The notes below the pieces were generated by a model, which was not told where the DNA came from, did no database searches, and saw only the letters and a list, made by a program, of their open reading frames with translations. A DNA stretch of 64,000 bases from Arabidopsis thaliana. Lineage: Eukaryota; Streptophyta; Magnoliopsida; Brassicales; Brassicaceae. Both the position numbers and the translations under genes were made by a program. The stretch is taken from positions 14,391,261 through 14,455,260 of the forward strand of contig NC_003074.8 of NCBI RefSeq assembly GCF_000001735.4, written 5' to 3'. Shown one piece after another: positions 20,209-30,668 of this stretch; positions within the stretch are counted from its first letter, which is position 1; the number at the start of each line of letters is the position of its first letter.

Positions 20209-21919
20209 ATAGAAACTGAGTATGAGCCAGAGTCATGGCTTAAGGAGACAAAGCTGATGAACAAACCCGACGAGGTTACAGTGGAGGAGTATATCAGATT
20301 CTTTGAGATGAATGACTTCTGGGGAACGAGGTATCCGTGCTATGAGAATTTAGCCCAGTTGGGGTTACTGGAGGACGTGCAGCATCTGTTCGAGAAGTGT
20401 CATCTGGAGACACTCATGTCTTACCCTTACCTTGCCTATAGGGAAGAGACAATCGAGTTTCTTTTCACGCTGCAAGTGGAGATGTATAAGGCACTCACAA
20501 ACTTTTAGCTGGATACCATGGGGTTAGGCTTCTTGACGTTCTCAGTGAATGAACAGCGGTATCAGCTTTCGATCAACAAGTTGGAAGAACTGTTTGGTTT
20601 CCCTAGTGGAAAGGGAACCAAACCCAGATTTGACAGAGAAAAGCTTAAGGATTTGTGGGCCATTATAGGGAACATCTACCGCTAAACTCGGTGTGGTCCA
20701 AGAGCAACCAAATCCGGAGTCCTGTGATCTGCTACTTTCAGAGATTGGTTGCCAACGTCTTTTACTCCAGGGAGTCTACAGGCACCGTGTCTAACACGGA
20801 CATGGAGATGATAGATTATGCGCTTACAGGGATTCTCCGCCGGACGAAGGGAAAGAATGTCTTGAGAGGCGATCTCAACAACGCACCACCAGTAATGCCT
20901 CTGTTGATCCATCTGTGTGGATACAGGAAGTGGGCGTTGACGAACGGAAAGAAGAAGGTGAGAGGAGCACAATGCGTGGGTGGCGTTGTGACGCCAATTC
21001 TCGAAGCTTGTGGAGTACCGCTCAAGGAACCAGGGTTAGCACCGAGGATGATGGACTTGGATCATTTGCGCAGATGTGAGTTCTTGGAGTTTGACATGGC
21101 TGGCAACTTTCACCGCTACAGGTTCGAGCATTCATCGATTAGAATCGCCATCATTCTTCTCCCCTGCATTAACGCTACTAGGATTCTCGAGGGCAGGAAC
21201 ATTGACTTCAAGCCTGCGCTTGAAGATCTTTATTTCGAGGGTAGTTCACCAACTGAGGAGATCAGTCATACCGAAGGAGCTACAACAGAAGATGTTGATA
21301 AGACGGATGATATAGATGAGGCGGAGTTTGACACGAGCATGTATCATTTCAGTGAGCATATACCTCCTGCGAGGAAAAGCAAGAGTTTGAGCGAAGCTCA
21401 CAGGAACACAGCAAGCTGCAGAAGTGGTGCAAGAAACATGATAAGTTACTCGCCAAGTGCCTCAGGGCTATCAAGTTTCTGAAGGACAAGATCAGCTGCT
21501 CCTCTTCCACTACAGCTATCCCGCAGGGACATCTTCCTCAGGACATGCCTTCGAGGAGATATGATGCGCCCGAGCCAAGTCAGCGCAGGCCTGAGCCTAG
21601 AGAGCAGGAGATTCCGCATGTCCCTGCGAGGCATTCATCATTCGAGCCTCGTGAATCTGGGAGGAAGAGGAGGACCACACTCACTCGATCTAGAAGTAGG
21701 AGCAGACGACTTCTGCAGTCTCGTAGTTTACGCGACCGCGATGCTGGCCGCAGCCGAAGGAGAGAGGTCGAGTATCCTCAGAGCGGTACTGGCGGCCACA
21801 AAGCTGATGAGGTCGAGTACCCACCTGCTGGAGCTGATACGGAACAAGGCGGTTCGTCCATGGCCTGGGAGCAAACACAGACAGCCATTGACGAGCAACT
21901 ACGTTCATTCTTCGACTGA
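20209..21919 (+). pseudogene. ORF1 (ATHILA ORF-1-like), main part
   Basis: Continues the N-terminal exon. First block: MNKPDEVTVEEYIRFFEMND and HLFEKCHLETLMSYPY. A stop at 20506-20508 is followed by LDTMGLGFLTFSVNEQRYQL, ELFGFPSGK and, in another frame from about 20655, a long conserved stretch (RLVANVFYSRESTGTVS, HLCGYRKWALTNGKKK, PILEACGVPL). It ends in an acidic segment, then, after a frameshift near 21430, an Arg/Ser-rich C-terminus (RSRSRSRRLL) and VEYPQSG/VEYPPAG repeats. Resembles the ATHILA ORF-1 protein family. Three lesions make it non-functional here. No clear signal peptide or membrane anchor seen. Confidence 0.75.
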
Positions 21920-23550
21920 GGTAAGCGCCTCACTTCACCATTGTATTATATCATCTGTTGTGATTTGTTTCTTCATTTTTTGTTACGGTGATTGGATTTG
22001 TCCTGAGTACTCTCTTCCAAGTTTATTCACATAGTGGACTGTGTGATTTAAGTTTGGGGAAGGGCTCAGGAAGTGTGTGTTGCATTGTATATATTTTTGA
22101 GTCTGCATTCATCTAAGGCATAGGAAAACCAAAAATTTTGAAAAATTTCAGAAAATGATTTCACAAAAAAAAAGAGTGTTCATGTAGTTGCATTACATGT
22201 AGGATCGAGTCTAGAGTGTTTCGTTTAGGATTGTTGCATATGCATAGGGGATAATGATGAGATAGCCTTGTAAGCATTTTGGTTCACCAAATAAGCTCAG
22301 TGCCCTCGTTGTCAGTTGTTTGATGCGTAGTCATTGAAATTGCAGTAAAACTGCACCATGCCTAGATTGCTCTGCTCGACCACACTGTCATGATGTGATA
22401 CCATTCCCTATCAATTTGAACCTGAATCTGATCTTTAATTATCATGTCTGCATCAAATTTGAACTCATGGATACCCTAAAATACTTGGATTTTCTTATTC
22501 ATTTTGATCACTCTTGTTAATACAAGTAGCTGACTCTCCTTATTAGAGCAGTTAACCCGAACCCAAACCTAGACTTTCTTTCAAGCCCTATATCACTTGT
22601 GAGTGTTTGTGAGGTCTTATTCCGATTAAGCTTGGTAGAAAGTGTTAGGTTCGTAATGATAGAGATAGTGTCTCATGTAGTTCTAGTTCGCATTTTTCGG
22701 ACTAGATAGGACTAGGTGGGCGCTTATACTTTGGGTTGGGATGTGTTAAAAAGAAAAAAGGGGTTGATTCATTGATGAGAAAAGGCAAAGGACTCTAGGT
22801 GAGTAAGCTAAAGAAGCAGAAAAAGTCTAGTAAAGGTTTTGAGATTTGTAAAGAAAAGAAAGAGTTCTTGTTAGCTATTTGAGATGGGCAAAAGCCCTTG
22901 GTTTTAAAATGTTAAAAACAGGAACCTTAGTAGTTAAAGAAATCCAAATCCGCTAGATGTAACAAATTGTTGAGAAAGCTTCTCCTAGAGTTAAGAGAAA
23001 AGAAAAGAATGATTAGAACAAGGGTTTAAAAGATTCATGAATGCAAAGGGTAGAGTTAAGTTCTTATGTTGGGATTGGAGATGGGATTACCATTAGAGCT
23101 TCATTTGATATACTCTGGGTAGATGGGATCTTATCTCTGTATGCATAGCTTGGGACTTACCTTTAGCATTCTACTAAAGCTTAATCATTTTTCTTGAGAG
23201 ATCCCCTGTTACTGAAGCCTATTCTGTAAGGGACCATCTTTGTTTCTTGACCTTTTACCTTAGCCAAATGAGTTCATTGATGATGCATTTCTTGATTCAC
23301 GTTCCAGAACTAATAAATGTTATAGGGATTGGTAGATTTGAAAATATGTGTAGGTCGAGCATATGAGTCAGATTGATTGATAATGAGGCATGGCTAACGT
23401 TTTTAAGTAGAATTCGATCTTGCAGCTTAGAACTTTCAACTTGGACATTGATTTCATCTGGTCTATCTGGTGCTTTGGCTCTAAGTCCCCGCTTTCAAAC
23501 CTCACCTCCAGCTTGTTCTTGATTGTTTGCTTGAGGGCAAGCAAAGACTA
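21920..23550 (+). other. 3' untranslated region of element II
   Basis: 1.6 kb between the ORF1 stop and the polypurine tract, with no reading frame. It is matched nearly base for base by 30670-32298 on the minus strand. An internal purine run (AAGTTTGGGGAAGGG, about 22048-22062) resembles the terminal polypurine tract and might be a second plus-strand primer. Confidence 0.7.
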
Positions 23551-23563
23551 AGTTTGGGGGAGT
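23551..23563 (+). other. Polypurine tract, element II
   Basis: AGTTTGGGGGAGT immediately before the 3' LTR (TGATAAG). Same sequence in the minus-strand copy at 30654-30668. Confidence 0.75.
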
Positions 23564-25306
23564 TGATAAGTGTGTATTTTGCATGTTTTGAGCATCCATT
23601 TGTCATCACTGTTTTATACCATTTCTCATCATTTGTCATCACTTTACATGTTTAGGATAGATTTGCATGCATGTTGCATATTTGCGTTGATTTCATGTGA
23701 TTTGGAGCTGTTGACGAGCTATCTGGAAGAAGCGGGCCTGATCATGTCAAACCACTCGACCCCGAGGTCGAGTAGAAGCTTCAAGATCTCAATAGATCAC
23801 TCGACCCCCTGGTCGAGTAGAGGACATCACTACTTGATCACATCACTCGACCCCGAGGTCGAGTGTCTTCATCCCATCACCTGACAATAACTCGATCACA
23901 TCACTCCACCCCGAGGCCGAGTGTCTTCACCTTCATTGCCAGAACACTACTCGACCTCTTCACTCTACCTGGAAGTCGAGTATCACCATCACCACCACTC
24001 GACTGCATACTCGATGACAAGCTTCAGAGCCTTCTTCATTCCGGACTCAACCAGACACTCGAGCACAAGGAAGAAAAGAAGACTCCAGTTATTCACTCGA
24101 CCACCCACTCAACCACATGGGTCGAGTACAGTTCTTAATCCGTCCTAATACTGCGTCGTTTTAAGTATTAGGGTTTCAGAATATTTGGCTATAAGTAGCA
24201 TGTACTTCACATTTTCGCAGACAAGTTTTTATCTAGTTTTATTTCCGCAGACCTTATGTTCTAGACCTTTTGTAATCCAGATTTCTCTTTATCTATTCAG
24301 TATTCAGTATTCAGCTTTTGTTCTTGATTTCGTTTACTGTTGTTCATTCTGTTATCATCCTGCTGTTACACTGTTGTTATCATGTTTTCATCTTGTTCAA
24401 CGTTTTTGTTCTCCGCAATGATGTCTGAGTAGTGAATAGGTTTCTGAGGATGGGTTAGAGTAGTGTAGAATTCTCAGTATGCTAGGTGATTGAGTATTGA
24501 TTGATAGATCCCTTCTGGATTAGTTATTCTTAATGCCTATTGCTTTCTGATCAACCAGAATTTGAGCCCAGACATTTCCGCGCCCAAAAGGTGTTCGATG
24601 AAATGTCTGAACCAATAATTCCAGAGATTCGTGACCATGTACCAAGGTATTGGTTGCAGGGAGCGTTTTGGCTTTAACTTGTTGATTCGTAATGCCTGTT
24701 AGGTTAGCTCTCGTCAATGGTGATTGAGTCTGGGACTAGGTTAACTTGAGAGTCTCTGTTGCGGTGGCACTTAGATTTGGTTAATGAACTTGTTGTCTAG
24801 GGTTAATTTATTGAGCATGTCAATCACCTGTAAACTGAGGAAACGAAACTACTCAATTAAACCATCCTCGGGAATTCTTTATCTGATTGAATTCTTTGTT
24901 TACTCTACTGTTGTTTACTGCATCTTGTCATCTGTTGCTTAGTTTCTGCAATTCTTTACTGTTACTCGACCTGATACTCGACCACCCAGTTGTCTGGCAA
25001 CAGACTGTGCAGTCGAGTATCCCTGTTATATTTTCTGTCTATTACTCGACCTGTCACTCGACCTCACCCAGTGCTTTGCAAAGAGCTGTGTTGGTCGAGT
25101 GTTTTATTGTTTCTGCTTGAATTTTTGTTTACTACATGTTCACTTAGAACTGCTAGAACACACCAAAACCTGTTATTGCTTGGCTTGACTTAGTGACTTC
25201 TGATCACATCTTGATTGTTAGCATCACACCCATTTGGATTGACAACCTAAAATATTACAACGATATGATTGGTGTTTTAGGATAATTGACTAAAAACCTA
25301 TTATCA
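23564..25306 (+). repeat. 3' LTR of element II
   Basis: 1743 bp, TGATAAGTGTG...CCTATTATCA. It has the 560 bp lost from the 5' LTR. Four dyads of the ACTCGACC-N4-GGTCGAGT type lie between 23754 and 23925. A downstream module, ACTCGACC...TCTGGCAACAGA...GTCGAGT, is at 24975-25018. Confidence 0.9.
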
Positions 25307-25311
25307 GTTAT

Positions 25312-26893
25312 TTAAGTGTGCTAGCAAATGATGGTTAAATGATTGGAAACATCTTAGCGAGAGACTTCAAAAGCATGAGAGAAGTGTAGAACATATGGCT
25401 TACATGAAAACTTGGAATGAAATGCTAGTTAGATTAGAGACAAGTCAAACTATTGATAAAGAATTACAAAGAGAAGTTAGAGAAGGGAAAGAAAGGTGGA
25501 GACTTGTTTTGATTAGAATTATTACGGTTCTGAAGTATCTTGCTAAACAAAATTTAGCTTTTTGTGGGTCAAATGAGAAACTTTACCAAGATAGTAATGG
25601 TAATTTCTTAGGTATGATTGAATCCATAGCCGAATATGATGTAACAATGCAAGATCACATTAGGCACATTCATACTCGTGAAATACATCATCATTATCTT
25701 GGTCATAATATTCAAAATGAATTGATATCTTTTTTTGCTCATAAAGTTCAATTTTCTATTAAGAATATCATAAGAGAGGCCAAATATTTCTCTATCAATC
25801 TTGATTGTACCCCGGATGTAAGCCATCAAGAACAGATGACTTTAATAGTACGATGCGTAAGAATGGTAGATAGAAAAGTGAAAGTAGAAGAGTACTTTTT
25901 CGAGTTTCTTATCGTAGATGATACATCCAGATTAGGTTTTTTTGAAAGAATAATTGATGCGCTAAAATCTTTAGATCTTGATGTTAGAAATGTGAGACGT
26001 CACACAAGGTTATGATAATGGGTCTGATATGAAAAAAAAGCATCAAGGGTTTCAAAAGAGATTGTTTGACATTAACTCAAAAGCATTATATATGCCTTGT
26101 GCTTGTCATAGTTTAAATCTTGTAGTAAGTGATATGGTTCATTCCTGTGTGAAAGCTATTTTTTTTTTTTTGTAGCATTACAACGAATATATGTATTATA
26201 TTCTAACTCTACAAAAAGGTGGAAAATTTTGCTTGATCATGTTCCTTACTTAATTATGAAATCATTTTCTAATACTCGATGGGAAAGTCGAAGAAAAAGT
26301 GTGAAAGTTATTAGATTATAAGCTCCTCAAGTGAGATTAGCTTTAATTAATCTATATGAATCATGTGGTGATAACAAAAAGTCAAACGGAAAGTTGAGTG
26401 AATTCACTTGAGAATTATGAGTTTTTACTTGGTATGACTACAATCCAACTCTATGTATATATGCAAGAGCTTACAATCCAAATCATCAAAGTCATAAACA
26501 AGGTAAGCAAGAGCTTACAATCCAAATCTATATGCATTGATAGTGCTGTAAAACAATTAGAAGGTATAATCTTATATTTTGAAGATTATAGAGATGAAGG
26601 GTTTAGTGCTTCTTTGAAAGTAGCTCAAGGTCTCGCCCATGATATGAATGTTAATCCTATATTTCCATGTAGGGGTCGTGTCTTTAGAAAAAATCACTTT
26701 GATGAGAATATTCATGATGAAAAAACATTATCGGTTGAAGATGGTTTTAGAGTCAATTATTTCCTTGTTGTTGCGGATATGGCAATTTCTTCGGTAAAGG
26801 ATAGATTTGAACAAATGATGACTTTTAAAAGTGTATTTGGATTTTTGTTTGATTCATTGAAATTAAAATTACTTGATGAAAGTGAATTAAAAA
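25312..26893 (+). pseudogene. hAT transposase, central part (DUF4371-type region)
   Basis: Continues the protein of 14186-14749. The best frame (25395-26015) encodes WRLVLIRIITVLKYLAKQN, NGNFLGMIESIAEYDVTMQD, EIHHHYLGHNIQNELI, and SINLDCTPDVSHQEQ, which would hold the first catalytic Asp. Then come CACHSLNLVV (about 26100-26130) and NTRWESR (26275-26295) in shifted frames. From 26398 a second open frame covers the C-terminal RNase H-like part (SKSICIDSAVKQLEG, DEGFSASLKVAQGL) up to the 870-bp insert. Several frameshifts and stops; inactive. Confidence 0.85.
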
Positions 26894-27763
26894 GGGGGAT
26901 TGACACAAATAGCACTAAAAAACTTTATTATTCCAAAAATAGCACATTCTTTTGAAACTTCCAAAAATAGCATATAAAGTTTTTAATCCTCTATAAAATA
27001 ATTAAATAATAAAGTTTTTTATTATCATTTGTATCAATCTCCCAAATAAAAATGAGAGCAAACACTAATCTAATATTAAATTGAATCAAAAAACTTTTAA
27101 ATAGTGAAAATATATACCCTACATTGGAAAAAAAAAACAAATATAATACTACAAACTAATTTTAAAATGAAAAATCTCTTCTAAATGGTGAAAATATATA
27201 CCCTAAATTGGAAATAGGAAACCCCAATAAAATATCATAAACTAATATTAAAATGAATCAAAATTTCTTTTAAATAGTTGAAATATATGCCCTAAATTGG
27301 AAATAGAGAACCCAAATATAACATTTTAAATTTATTTCTCATTTCTTTTGGTTGAATAGATTTAATATAAAATTGTGGTTTTATTATTGTCACTTTTAAA
27401 ATTTCTCAAATAATTATTTGAGTGCTATTTATGTCTAAAAAACTTTGTAATGCTATTTTTGTCCAAAAAACTTAAAAGTGTGCTATTTGTGGGAATTTCT
27501 CTTCTTTTAAATAGTTGAAATATATACCCTAAATTGGAAACAGAGAACCCAAATATAATATTTTAAATTTATTTCTAATTTATTTTGGTCGATATGATTT
27601 TATATAAAAAAATTGTGCTATTATTATTGTCCATAAAAATTTTTTTAGTGTTACTTTTAGGAATTTCTCAAATAATTATTAAAGTGCTATTTATGTCTTA
27701 AAAAAATTTTAATGCTTTTTTGTCCAAAAAACTTAAAAGTGTGCTATTTGTGGGAATTTCTCG
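26894..27763. mobile_element. 870-bp non-autonomous TIR element in hAT transposase
   Basis: Flanked by ATTAAAAA duplications (26886-26893 and 27764-27771). Its ends are imperfect inverted repeats sharing ACAAATAGCAC/GTGCTATTTGT close to both termini. Inside, a roughly 65-100 bp unit (AATAGTTGAAATATATACCC, TAAATTGGAAATAGAGAACCC) occurs four times (about 27100, 27185, 27280 and 27520). No coding potential. Removing the insert and one duplication would make the flanking transposase codons contiguous. The 8-9 bp duplication fits a hAT- or Mutator-type non-autonomous element; which is undecided. Confidence 0.7.
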
Positions 27764-28170
27764 ATTAAAAAAGCATTGCATTATTTTTCACAAAACATTT
27801 TCTCATGAGAATGTCTCGGATGTTGATTTAAATGATCTCTTTTGGAATTAAAAGTTTTGCAAAGGACTTTATCTCAAGTGTCAATGACACCTAGTGAAGT
27901 GCTTGAGTTTGTAGAAAATGTAGGTTGTTATGCCAGTGTTTCAATCGCTTATCGAATCCTATTAACAACACCCATGACGGTGGCTTTGGCCGAGAGAAGC
28001 TTCTTAAAATTGAAGTTATTAAACAATTAAATAAGGTCCTCTATGTCTCAACAAAGGTTGAATGGTCTAGCTATTCTGTGTATTGAAAAAGTTGGTTAGA
28101 AAGCATAGACTTTGACACTGTCATTCATGACTTTGCGTCGGCTAGAGCTCGTCAAAAGCGTTTCTTTATT
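27764..28170 (+). pseudogene. hAT transposase, C-terminal dimerisation domain
   Basis: Contains VDLNDLFWELKVLQ, SVSIAYRILLTTPMTVALAERSF and LNNYLRSSMSQQRLNGLAIL, the hAT C-terminal dimerisation domain (Dimer_Tnp_hAT type). The ERSF-LK core is intact. Stops occur near 28030 and in the last 30 codons. Followed by about 210 bp of noncoding DNA to the right terminal repeat. Confidence 0.85.
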
Positions 28171-28382
28171 TCGAAATAACTATTGTGTTTTGTTTTGTTG
28201 TTTTAGATCCAACGGAAGATGAATGCTTGAGATATGAAGCAATTTAAAGTAATGTGGTATTGCTAGATGAAGACATGAAGCTAAAGACATGATTATATGT
28301 AATGGTTTTTGTTTTAACATGCTTGAAAAGACTCCTTTTTGTAAGTCGCCCTAATGCTTCTCGATTGTTTGAGTCGGGGCTG

Positions 28383-28734
28383 CTTGTGATCTAGTATGTT
28401 GGAGAAGTGTAACGATGGACTGCTTCTTGGCCTTCGTGATTGAGTAGAACTCGTCTGGATGACCTGTTGAGCTGATCACTTCTCTCTATGCTACTAGTGA
28501 TCGAGTAGATTGGCCAAAATGTGACTTTCAGCTCTGCTTTTCCTCTTTTGAACACCAATAACTCCAAAAGACCTGAAACAACTCGAGAATGGAAAATGCA
28601 TGCAAGACTAGTGCTAGACTCACCTAAACATGGAAATTGTACAAAATGATGATGAATGCTATGAAAGATTAATGATACTAGACTCAAAATGGTGATAAAA
28701 TGATGTGTAAATCATGAATATTTTAGACATATCA
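28383..28734 (-). repeat. Athila-like LTR, upstream part (other half of 12716-13634)
   Basis: On the minus strand the LTR begins TGATATGTCTAAAATATTC at 28734 and reads 350 bp to the hAT right end, where the same LTR resumes at 13634. TCGA motifs include GATCGAGTAG (28500) and a decayed dyad. An adjoining purine-rich tract (minus, 28735-28750) marks it as a 3' LTR. Confidence 0.8.
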
Positions 28735-28880
28735 ACTCCCGCAAACTTAGTCTATGGGCTTAAAAGATTAATGAATGCAAAGGGTAGAGTTAAGTTGTAG
28801 TATTTTAGGTTGTCAATCCAAATGGGTGTGATGCTAACAATCAAGATGTGATATGAAGTCAATAAGTCAAGCCAAGCAAT
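28735..28880 (-). repeat. Polypurine tract, 3' UTR scrap and LTR-end scrap
   Basis: 28735-28750 matches the polypurine tract with one change (CTCCCGCAAACTTAGTC on +). 28755-28795 matches 3' UTR sequence (cf. 23025-23068). 28796-28880 is an extra piece of LTR end repeating what follows at 28921-29007. The patchwork shows several deletions or recombinations. Confidence 0.6.
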
Positions 28881-30653
28881 AGGTCTTTAGTCAATTAACG
28901 TAAAACACCAATCATATCGTTGTAGTATTTTAGGTTGTCAATCCAAATGGGTGTAATGCTAACAATCAAGATGTGATCAGAAGTCACTAAGTCAAGCCAA
29001 GCAATAACAGGTTTTGGTGTGTTCTAGCAGTCCTAAGTGAACATGTAGAAAGCAGAAAATCAAGCAGAAACAAATAAACACTCGACCAACACAGCTCTTT
29101 GCAGAGCACTGGGTGTGGTCGAGTGACAGGTCGAGTGACAGGTTGAGTAACAGACAGTAAGTATAACACAGATACTCGACTGCACAGTCTGTTGTCAGAT
29201 AACTGGGTGGTCGAGTATCAGTAAAGAATTGCAGAAACTAAGCAACAGGTAACAAGATGCATTAAACAACAACAAAGTAAACAATAAAATCAATCAGATA
29301 AAGAATTCCCGAGGATGGGGTAATTGAGTAGTTTCGTTTCCTCAGTTTACAGGTGATTGACATGCTCAATAAATTATCCTTAGACAACAAGTTCATTAAC
29401 CAAATCTAAGTGCCACCGCAAAAGAGACCCTCAAGTTAACCTAGTCCCAGACTCAATCACCATTGACGAGAGCTAACCTAACAGGCATTACGAATCAACA
29501 AGTTAAAGCCAAAACGCTCCCTGCAAGCAATACCTTGGTATAGGGCCACAAATCTCTAGAATTAGTGGTTCAGACATTTCATCGAACACCTTTTGGGCGC
29601 GGAAATGTCTGGGCTCAAATTCAAGTTGATCAGAAAGCAATAGGCATTAAGAACAACTAATCCAAAAGGGATCTATCAATCAATACTCAACCACCTAGCA
29701 TACTGAGAATTCTACACTAGTCTAACCCATCCTCAGAAATCTATTCACTACTCAGACATCATTGTAGAGAACAAAAACGTTGAACAGGTTGAAAACATAA
29801 TAACAACAGTGTAACAGCAGGATGATAGCAAGATGAACAACAGTAAACAAAAATCAAGAACAAATACTGAATACAAAATAGATAAAGAGATATCCGGATT
29901 AAAAAAGGTCTAGAACATAGTGTCTACGGAATAAAACTAGATAAAAACTTGTCCTCGAAAATGTAAAGTACATGATACTTATAGCAAAATATTCTGAAAC
30001 CCTAATACTCAAAACGACTCAGTATTGGGACGGATTAAGAACTGTACTCGACCCAGGTGGTCGAGTGTGTGGTCGAGTGAATAGCTGGAGTCTTCTTTTC
30101 TTCCTTGTGCTTGAGTGTCTGGTTGAGTGCGGAATGGAGAAGACTCTGAAGCTCGCCATCGAGTATGTAGTCGAGTGGTGGTGATGGTGATACTCGACTT
30201 CCAGGTAGAGTGGTGTGATCGAGTGATGATCAGGTAATGGAGGTGAAGACACTCGACCTCGGGGTCGAGTGAAGTGAACGAGTGATTGTTAGGTGGTAGA
30301 GGTGAAGACACTCGACCAGGGGGACGAGTGATGAGATGAAATCGAGAAGTCCCCTACTCGACCTGGGGGTCGAGTGGTCTTTGAAGGTCTTGAAGCTTCT
30401 ACTCGACCTTGGGGTCGAGTGGTTTGACATGATCAAGTCTGCTTGGTTTGACATGATCAAGTCCGCTTCTTCCAATTAGCTCGTCAACAACTCCAAATCA
30501 CCTGAAATCAACACAAATATGCAACATGAATGCAAAACTATCCTAAACATACAAAGTGATGACAAATGATGAGAAATGATATAAAACAGTGATGATATGA
30601 GGCTAAAGTGATGACAAATGGATGCTCAAAACATGCAAAATACACACTTATCA
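28881..30653 (-). repeat. 3' LTR of element III
   Basis: On the minus strand it begins TGATAAGTGTGTATTTTGC at 30653 and runs about 1.77 kb; the final TGATAAT-complement end is lost at the junction near 28880. Same subfamily as element II's LTRs. Four 20-bp dyads lie at 30249-30420 (ACTCGACC...GGTCGAGT types) and the TCTG/CAGA hairpin module at 29172-29218. Confidence 0.85.
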
Positions 30654-30668
30654 ACTCCCCCAAACTTA
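30654..30668 (-). other. Polypurine tract, element III
   Basis: Minus-strand AAGTTTGGGGGAGT directly before TGATAAG of the LTR, the same as in element II. Confidence 0.75.

Larger units (their letters stand above)
14755..25306 (+). mobile_element. Athila-like LTR element II (no RT or integrase)
   Basis: 5' LTR 14755-15938, primer site 15942, protease 16102-16566, linker to 16923, spacer, ORF1 18174-21919 split by a solo LTR, long 3' UTR, purine tract 23551-23563, 3' LTR 23564-25306. Flanks are GTTAC (14750-14754) and GTTAT (25307-25311), a target duplication with one change, and hAT transposase resumes on the right. Gag is deleted: the leader and first gag codons join the protease at about 16100. 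No trace of reverse transcriptase, RNase H or integrase between protease and ORF1. Confidence 0.85.
13635..28382 (+). mobile_element. hAT transposon (TTF zinc-finger type), multiply interrupted
   Basis: The left end reads CAGGCCTGACTCA and the right end is the reverse complement of CAGCCCCGACTCA, an 11 of 13 match, with CAG termini usual for hAT. The flanking 8 bp are TCTGTGAT (13627-13634) and CTTGTGAT (28383-28390), six of eight identical, as expected of an old hAT target duplication. The same LTR continues on both sides, which independently supports the boundaries. After subtraction of element II (14755-25306) and the 870-bp insert, the element is about 3.3 kb. The transposase is pseudogenic. 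Confidence 0.75.
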
